A DNA stretch of 36,158 nt, taken from contig PLYR01000079.1 of assembly GCA_003153435.1 (NCBI GenBank), forward strand, positions 1 to 36,158, read 5' to 3'. Below the pieces are notes generated by a model, which saw nothing but the letters and a program-made list of their open reading frames with translations, had not been told where the DNA came from and did not search any database. A program made the position numbers and the translations under genes. Of this stretch, positions 33,782-36,158 are shown in pieces; within the stretch, counting starts at the first letter, position 1, and every line of letters begins with the position of its first letter. Origin of the DNA: Bacteroidota bacterium (lineage in GTDB: Bacteria > Bacteroidota > Bacteroidia > Palsa-965).

Positions 33782-34102
33782 AGTCTGGCTTTCCGATATA
33801 AAACAAGCTGTTTCTGAAATAAAACAATTCCTTCCCGCGAGAAAAAGCTTTCTTCTGTTTCAAAAAGATCTAAAAACAAAAGGGCTGTTGAACGGAATAT
33901 TGAAATTATTGGTGAGGCCATCAAACGAATTATAAGCTTAAGGCCAGATATTCAAATAACGAATTCCCGTAAAATTGTGGATACACGGAATCGAATCTCA
34001 CATGGTTATGACAGTGTTTCAGAAGACATTCTCTGGTCCATTGTCATCAAGGATCTACCTGAGCTTGAAAAAGAAGTCAACCGACTTCTGAAAAAAGGGT
34101 GA
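33765..34102 (+). pseudogene. hepT: HepT-like HEPN toxin, frameshifted
   Basis: Codons 1-39 (MEKEIKVWLSDIKQAVSEIK ... DLKTK) are in one frame. From about 33881 the sequence continues in the -1 frame as RAVERNIEIIGEAIKRII ... and ends at the TGA 34100-34102. Adding one A to the AAAA run at 33878-33881 restores a 112-residue HEPN (DUF86-type) protein with the complete RX4HXY motif (R75, H80, Y82 in RNRISHGY). As read, the gene gives a 56-residue truncated product without the active site. It could be a true inactivation, a sequencing error in the homopolymer, or less likely a frameshifted product. Confidence 0.85.
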
Positions 34103-34191
34103 AAATTATTTCTTTTTATAACTTACTCCCCATCCCAAATTCCATCTAACCGGTTTTAAGCCACTCATTATCAAGCTGTGCTGAAAACCCT

Positions 34192-34233
34192 TTGTATGAT
34201 TGAACCCCGCTGAAATGGGGTTCAATCATACAA
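34192..34233. other. Perfect 17-bp hairpin
   Basis: TTGTATGATTGAACCCC (34192-34208) is the exact reverse complement of GGGGTTCAATCATACAA (34217-34233), with an 8-nt loop GCTGAAAT. It lies 90 nt after the HEPN stop. No U-run follows on either strand, so it is not a classical terminator. It could be a REP-like remnant. Confidence 0.7.
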
Positions 34234-34342
34234 TGCCGTCAAGTGGTTAGCTACTTTGTCGTATTATTTCCTAATCTTGGGAATCAATGCCAGCTGATTT
34301 CTGTTTCTCTCCTTACCGATCCCGACCAGAAATCGACTTTCT

Positions 34343-35035
34343 AAGTTATGAAGTGAACTGTCTAAATTAATGTACCACTTTCGGAAGCTTCCGTACCGAT
34401 TTCTTAAGCTTAGGTATGACAAATGGAAGCTTCCAAACTACCTGCGTAAGCTTCTGCACCGTTTTCTTAAGCTTAAGTATTGCGAATGGAAGCTTCCAAA
34501 CTACCTGCGTAAGCTTCTGTACCGTTTTCTTAAGCTTAAGTATTGCGAATGGAAGCCTCCAAATTACTTTCGTAAGCTTCCATACCATTTTCTTAAGCTT
34601 ACGCATTACAAATGGAAGCTTGCAAACTACTTTCTGAAGCTTCCATACCATTTTCTTAAGCTTATGCATGACCAATGGAAGCTTACGAAATGGGTACAGA
34701 AGCTTACGGAGGCAAAATCATAACTTACAAAGAGCGTTCCATAACTTATCGAGTTAGGTTCTTCGTTTAAACAAACACTTCTTCAGTTACTGAAATTGTT
34801 CATTTTGCTTAAGAAGGGTGTAAACGAGCAAATAGATTTACTTTCTTAAATAGTGCTGACAATCTTTGAGTTTCCGCATCAGCTTCATCAAGTTAAGAAA
34901 GCACTTCATAAGCGGAGAGAAACAATATTTCAGCTTCTCTTTTCACTTCATTAATTTCAGGAAGCACTCTTTAAGCTAATACATCTGATACTTCAACTTA
35001 AGAAAGTCCTTCCTGACGTTAAATACTTTCCCTTC
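34343..35035. repeat. Extended, decayed 21-bp-register region around the AAGCTT array
   Basis: Counting in steps of 21 from the array, the hexamers are AAGTTA (34343) and AAATTA (34364) before it. After it come TAACTT (34721), TAACTT (34742), CAGTTA (34784), TTGCTT (34805), GAGTTT (34868), CAAGTT (34889), AAGCGG (34910), CAGCTT (34931), TAATTT (34952), AAGCTA (34973), CAACTT (34994) and GACGTT (35015). A few positions (34763, 34826, 34847) do not fit. Between them, similar blocks such as GCACTTCAT and GCACTCTTT recur. This looks like an older, eroded part of the same array. Confidence 0.6.
34385..34705. repeat. Array of AAGCTT palindromes every 21 bp (16 units)
   Basis: AAGCTT occurs at 34385, 34406, 34427, 34448, 34469, 34490, 34511, 34532, 34574, 34595, 34616, 34637, 34658, 34679 and 34700, and AAGCCT at 34553: sixteen positions with a spacing of exactly 21 bp. 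The spacers form three types in rotation (ending in TGCGT-like, TTCTT and AATGG), which makes a 63-bp higher-order repeat; 34427-34489 and 34490-34552 differ at one base. Several units extend to 12-bp palindromes (CTTAAGCTTAAG, TGGAAGCTTCCA). The hexamer is much more conserved than the spacers. Function unknown. Confidence 0.93.
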
Positions 35036-35149
35036 ACCCAGCTGCTGTAGAAACAAGCCTCAATTCAGTATATGGCTATTCAGGTATAACATCTTCTTAT
35101 TCCTTTCTGCTTATCCTATTATCTGTAAATGAATACTTTACAAAAATAA

Positions 35150-35200
35150 TTTGCGCAAGTGATTATTTGCACATATATTTGCAACCGATTACTTGCACAA
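35150..35200 (+). promoter_or_regulatory. Promoter and operator of the arsR-like operon
   Basis: TTTG (35150-35153), 20 nt, then TATATTTG (35174-35181, exact TAnnTTTG). An imperfect palindrome overlaps it: GCAAGTGATTATTTGC (about 35155-35170) and GCAACCGATTACTTGC (35181-35196) match in 12 of 16 positions when one is reversed. This is a plausible operator for the ArsR-family protein encoded 17 nt downstream, so the operon is probably self-repressed. Confidence 0.6.
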
Positions 35201-35212
35201 TAAATAAACAGC

Positions 35213-35533
35213 ATGAGAAGAGATGTATTCCAAGCCATAGCAGATCCTACCAGACGAGCTATATTAAGTCTCATTGCAATCCAAGCAATGACCCCCAATG
35301 CTCTTGCAGAGCATTTTGAAATATCCCGACAGGGAGTATCCAATCATATCCAGATCCTGTCCGAGTGTGAACTTGTAAAACAAGAACAACAAGGACGGGA
35401 AATTTATTACAAACTTGAAATAAGCAAAATGAAAGAAATTGACCAATGGCTTGAACAGTTCCGGAAAATCTGGGAAACCCGCTTTGATCAACTTGACCAA
35501 GTATTATCAACCCTTAAAAAAAAGAAAAAATGA
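35213..35533 (+). CDS. ArsR/SdpR-family transcriptional regulator
   Basis: The 106-residue product is a winged helix-turn-helix repressor: [20 protein letters not shown] at the start, the recognition region [20 protein letters not shown], and the wing [16 protein letters not shown]. There are no metal-binding Cys pairs of the ArsR/SmtB type. The DPTRRAIL and long last helix ([20 protein letters not shown]) are typical of the SdpR-like group that is paired with SRPBCC proteins. Its stop overlaps the next start by four bases (ATGA), and a palindromic operator lies over its promoter. The inducer is unknown. Confidence 0.92.
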   Translation: MRRDVFQAIADPTRRAILSLIAIQAMTPNALAEHFEISRQGVSNHIQILSECELVKQEQQGREIYYKLEISKMKEIDQWLEQFRKIWETRFDQLDQVLSTLKKKKK

Positions 35534-36030
35534 ACACCAATCTGCTATTTGATTTTATCGTTGACAAAACCACAAAAACGATATTCGTAAACAAAGAATT
35601 TGATGCCGACCTTTCACTGGTATGGGATGCTTTTACCAAACAAGAATATCTTGACCAATGGTGGGCTCCGAAACCCTGGCAATCAAAAACAAAGCACATG
35701 GATTTCAAAGTCGGAGGACGAAGATTTTATGCTATGGTAAGCCCCGAAGGACAAGAACATTGGTCTTTGGAGCAATATTCTTCCATCAGTCCAAAAACCA
35801 ATTACAAAATGTTGAATTCGTTTGCAGACAAGGATGAAAACCCTGAAGTGCCAGGTTCTGACTGGGATTTAACTTTCAGCGAAAAGGATGGAGTTACAAA
35901 AGTTAGTATTACAATTAAAAATGATTCACTCGCCCGTATGGAAAAGATGATCGAAATGGGATTCCAGGGTGGGTTTACAATGACTTTGAACTACCTCGAG
36001 AAAATGTTGAGCGGAAAGAGGAAAGAGTAG
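35530..36030 (+). CDS. SRPBCC (AHSA1-like) ligand-binding domain protein
   Basis: The 166-residue product has the START/AHSA1 pattern: [31 protein letters not shown], the [18 protein letters not shown] block, and the C-terminal helix [20 protein letters not shown]. The fold encloses a hydrophobic pocket. In ArsR-SRPBCC pairs the protein is thought to bind or process a small ligand, but the ligand is rarely known. The four-base overlap with the regulator gene shows coupling. The stop codon lies at the first bases of repeat copy B. Confidence 0.9.
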   Translation: MNTNLLFDFIVDKTTKTIFVNKEFDADLSLVWDAFTKQEYLDQWWAPKPWQSKTKHMDFKVGGRRFYAMVSPEGQEHWSLEQYSSISPKTNYKMLNSFADKDENPEVPGSDWDLTFSEKDGVTKVSITIKNDSLARMEKMIEMGFQGGFTMTLNYLEKMLSGKRKE

Positions 36031-36110
36031 AGCGGAGAGCGGAGAAACAGCATTTTTCGCTCTTCGCTCTGTTTATCCTTTAGGGTTTCTGTTTCTGAGT
36101 TGAATATGTC
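36029..36110. repeat. Hairpin-bearing dispersed repeat, copy B
   Basis: The copy begins AGAGCGGAGAGCG (36029-36041), pairs with CGCTCTTCGCTCT (36058-36070) with one wobble, and ends with TTTCTGTTTCTGAGTTGAAT and ATGTC. The start and end blocks match copy A at 28052-28133, and both are 82 bp long, although the middle differs. It starts in the stop codon of the SRPBCC gene and may end its transcript. Confidence 0.7.
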
Positions 36111-36158
36111 AATGCATCCGTCTTAGTTTTTTTTACTGGTAATTCAAATCAACTTGCT

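Larger units (their letters stand above)
34103..35212. other. 1.1-kb gene-free region holding a phased repeat array
   Basis: No supportable gene lies here. The first 240 nt hold a perfect hairpin at 34192-34233. From 34343 to about 35035 the sequence keeps a 21-bp register, strongly in 34385-34705. The remaining 180 nt end in the promoter and operator of the arsR-like gene. Open frames across the repeats on both strands follow from the 21-bp (seven-codon) period and are not taken as genes. Confidence 0.8.

Noticed and set aside
33870-33890. Programmed -1 frameshift in the HEPN gene
   Set aside because: The sequence is A AAA GGG after C; it is not a canonical X XXY YYZ site and no downstream stem or pseudoknot is obvious. 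Kept only as a remote option.
34193-34232. T-arm of a tRNA (GGGGTTCAATC)
   Set aside because: The sequence is one arm of a perfect long hairpin; no acceptor, D or anticodon arm fits around it.
34385-34705. CRISPR array
   Set aside because: The repeated part is only 6 bp, the spacers are 15 bp and recur in three types, and no cas gene is in the window.
34367-34723. Genes for Lys-Leu heptad proteins on either strand
   Set aside because: The open frames follow from a stop-free repeat with a seven-codon period; both strands are open over the same DNA and codons at the hexamer are invariant.

Overview
The window comes from a Bacteroidota chromosome. Evidence: Bacteroidota-type promoters (TTG, about 19 nt, TAnnTTTG) occur upstream of several genes, Shine-Dalgarno sequences are mostly weak or absent, there is a DUF3127 protein, 'accactaaggcactaag' intergenic repeats are present, and fusA is followed directly by rpsJ with no tuf between. 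The order or genus cannot be assigned from the sequence alone.

Region 1 (1-11689, minus strand) is one long translation super-operon. In transcription order it runs rpsL, rpsG, fusA, rpsJ, rplC, rplD, rplW, rplB, rpsS, rplV, rpsC, rplP, rpmC, rpsQ, rplN, rplX, rplE, rpsN, rpsH, rplF, rplR and rpsE, the last cut by the window edge. A good promoter lies upstream of rpsL.

Region 2 (11690-18887) holds an exported small protein, an exported leucine-rich-repeat protein, a NtrC-type response regulator without a DNA-binding domain, an exported protein of unknown function, a CpsB/YwqE-like tyrosine phosphatase and the Tex RNA-binding protein.

Region 3 (18888-26264, minus strand) is a nucleotide-sugar and surface-polysaccharide cluster: a WbpP/TviC-like epimerase, RmlB, a WbpO/TviB-like dehydrogenase, a WbpB-like oxidoreductase, a WbpD-like acetyltransferase, a class I/II aminotransferase and a UDP-glucuronate decarboxylase-like enzyme. 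Together they point to 2,3-diacetamido uronic acid, dTDP-deoxysugar and UDP-xylose precursors. A fused GT2-GT4 glycosyltransferase and two left-handed beta-helix acyltransferases lie further on (28836-32590).

Region 4 (26265-28835) has a DUF3127 protein with an SSB-like C-terminal tip, a flavin-reductase-fold protein, tRNA-Leu(UAG) preceded by twin hairpins, and a four-helix-bundle (23S rRNA intervening-sequence family) gene bracketed by palindromic repeats.

Region 5 (32647-36158) has an outer-membrane-like protein, a MntA/HepT toxin-antitoxin pair in which the HEPN toxin gene is frameshifted, a 1.1-kb gene-free region, and an ArsR-SRPBCC operon. The gene-free region contains the most striking structure of the window: sixteen AAGCTT palindromes (one mutated) at exactly 21-bp intervals over 34385-34705. 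A decayed continuation stays in the same 21-bp register to about 35020. I know of no named element that matches it.
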